A stretch of DNA of 33,171 nucleotides from Flavobacterium sp. BFFFF2 (GTDB lineage: Bacteria; Bacteroidota; Bacteroidia; Flavobacteriales; Flavobacteriaceae): contig NKJD01000039.1 in NCBI GenBank assembly GCA_002256385.1, positions 1 through 33,171 on the forward strand, given 5' to 3'. The notes under the pieces were generated by a model that was not told where the DNA came from, did not search any database, and worked only from the letters and a program-made list of their open reading frames with translations. Position numbers and translations under genes: made by a program. Within the stretch, counting starts at the first letter, position 1, and each line of letters starts with the position of its first letter. This document shows, piece by piece, positions 33,019 to 33,171 of this stretch.

Positions 33019-33171
33019 TTAGGGTGGAATATGATTGTTTATTTTCCCGACTTGTCCGCCCTTTATCTATATGTTTTTTAAAATGCTGTAAATAAGTGTT
33101 TTAAAATTTTATTTTTTTAATTTTACCGCACTAACGGTTGGTAAATGGTTAAAATTAGGATAGTAAATACA

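Overview
The window reads as chromosomal DNA of a Bacteroidota bacterium (Flavobacteriia/Sphingobacteriia/Chitinophagia type; I cannot place it lower). The reasons are type IX secretion (T9SS) style surface proteins, DUF11/Ig-like adhesin repeats, three TonB-dependent outer-membrane receptors, a sigma/FecR/receptor cassette, AT-rich promoters of the TAnnTTTG type and no obvious Shine-Dalgarno sequences. I saw no rRNA, tRNA or CRISPR array.

Layout. (1) Positions 1-7598, minus strand: the first 2,532 codons of one giant secreted adhesin. It has a signal peptide, 12 DUF11 repeats, a choice-of-anchor-L-like module and a series of Ig-like repeats, and its C-terminus lies beyond the window. (2) 7.7-15.3 kb: housekeeping and envelope genes. 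These are an Nfu-type Fe-S scaffold with a duplicated N-terminal domain, a DUF255/YyaL-like thioredoxin-domain protein, a SCO1/SenC copper chaperone, an M13 metallopeptidase with a strong terminator, and a repeat-containing lipoprotein. (3) 15.4-19.5 kb: an ECF sigma factor, a FecR anti-sigma factor and a TonB receptor carrying an STN signalling domain. This is a cell-surface signalling operon, and the lipoprotein is transcribed divergently from it. (4) 19.6-20.6 kb: a VbhA-like antitoxin followed by a Fic toxin gene split by a 160-bp palindrome-ended element. (5) 20.7-33 kb: a TonB receptor, a T9SS beta-propeller protein, a DUF1611-like P-loop protein overlapping an ABC exporter with degenerate ATPase motifs, an isoaspartyl peptidase/asparaginase and another TonB-type barrel.

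The most interesting observations are two. First, a family of small inverted-repeat elements has copies or relics at about 8.64, 15.34, 20.04 and 20.63 kb. The 20.04 kb copy interrupts the fic toxin so that removing 163 nt restores an intact 201-residue Fic protein. Two other copies differ by a compensatory base change that keeps their stem paired, which suggests the folded hairpin matters. Second, the P-loop/ABC gene pair at 26.3-29.0 kb appears translationally coupled. Its ABC subunit keeps Walker A and the catalytic Glu but has lost the usual Q-loop, signature and H-loop residues, so this could be a little-studied export or modification module.

All functional calls come from reading translated sequence and recalling family features. 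No database search was run.
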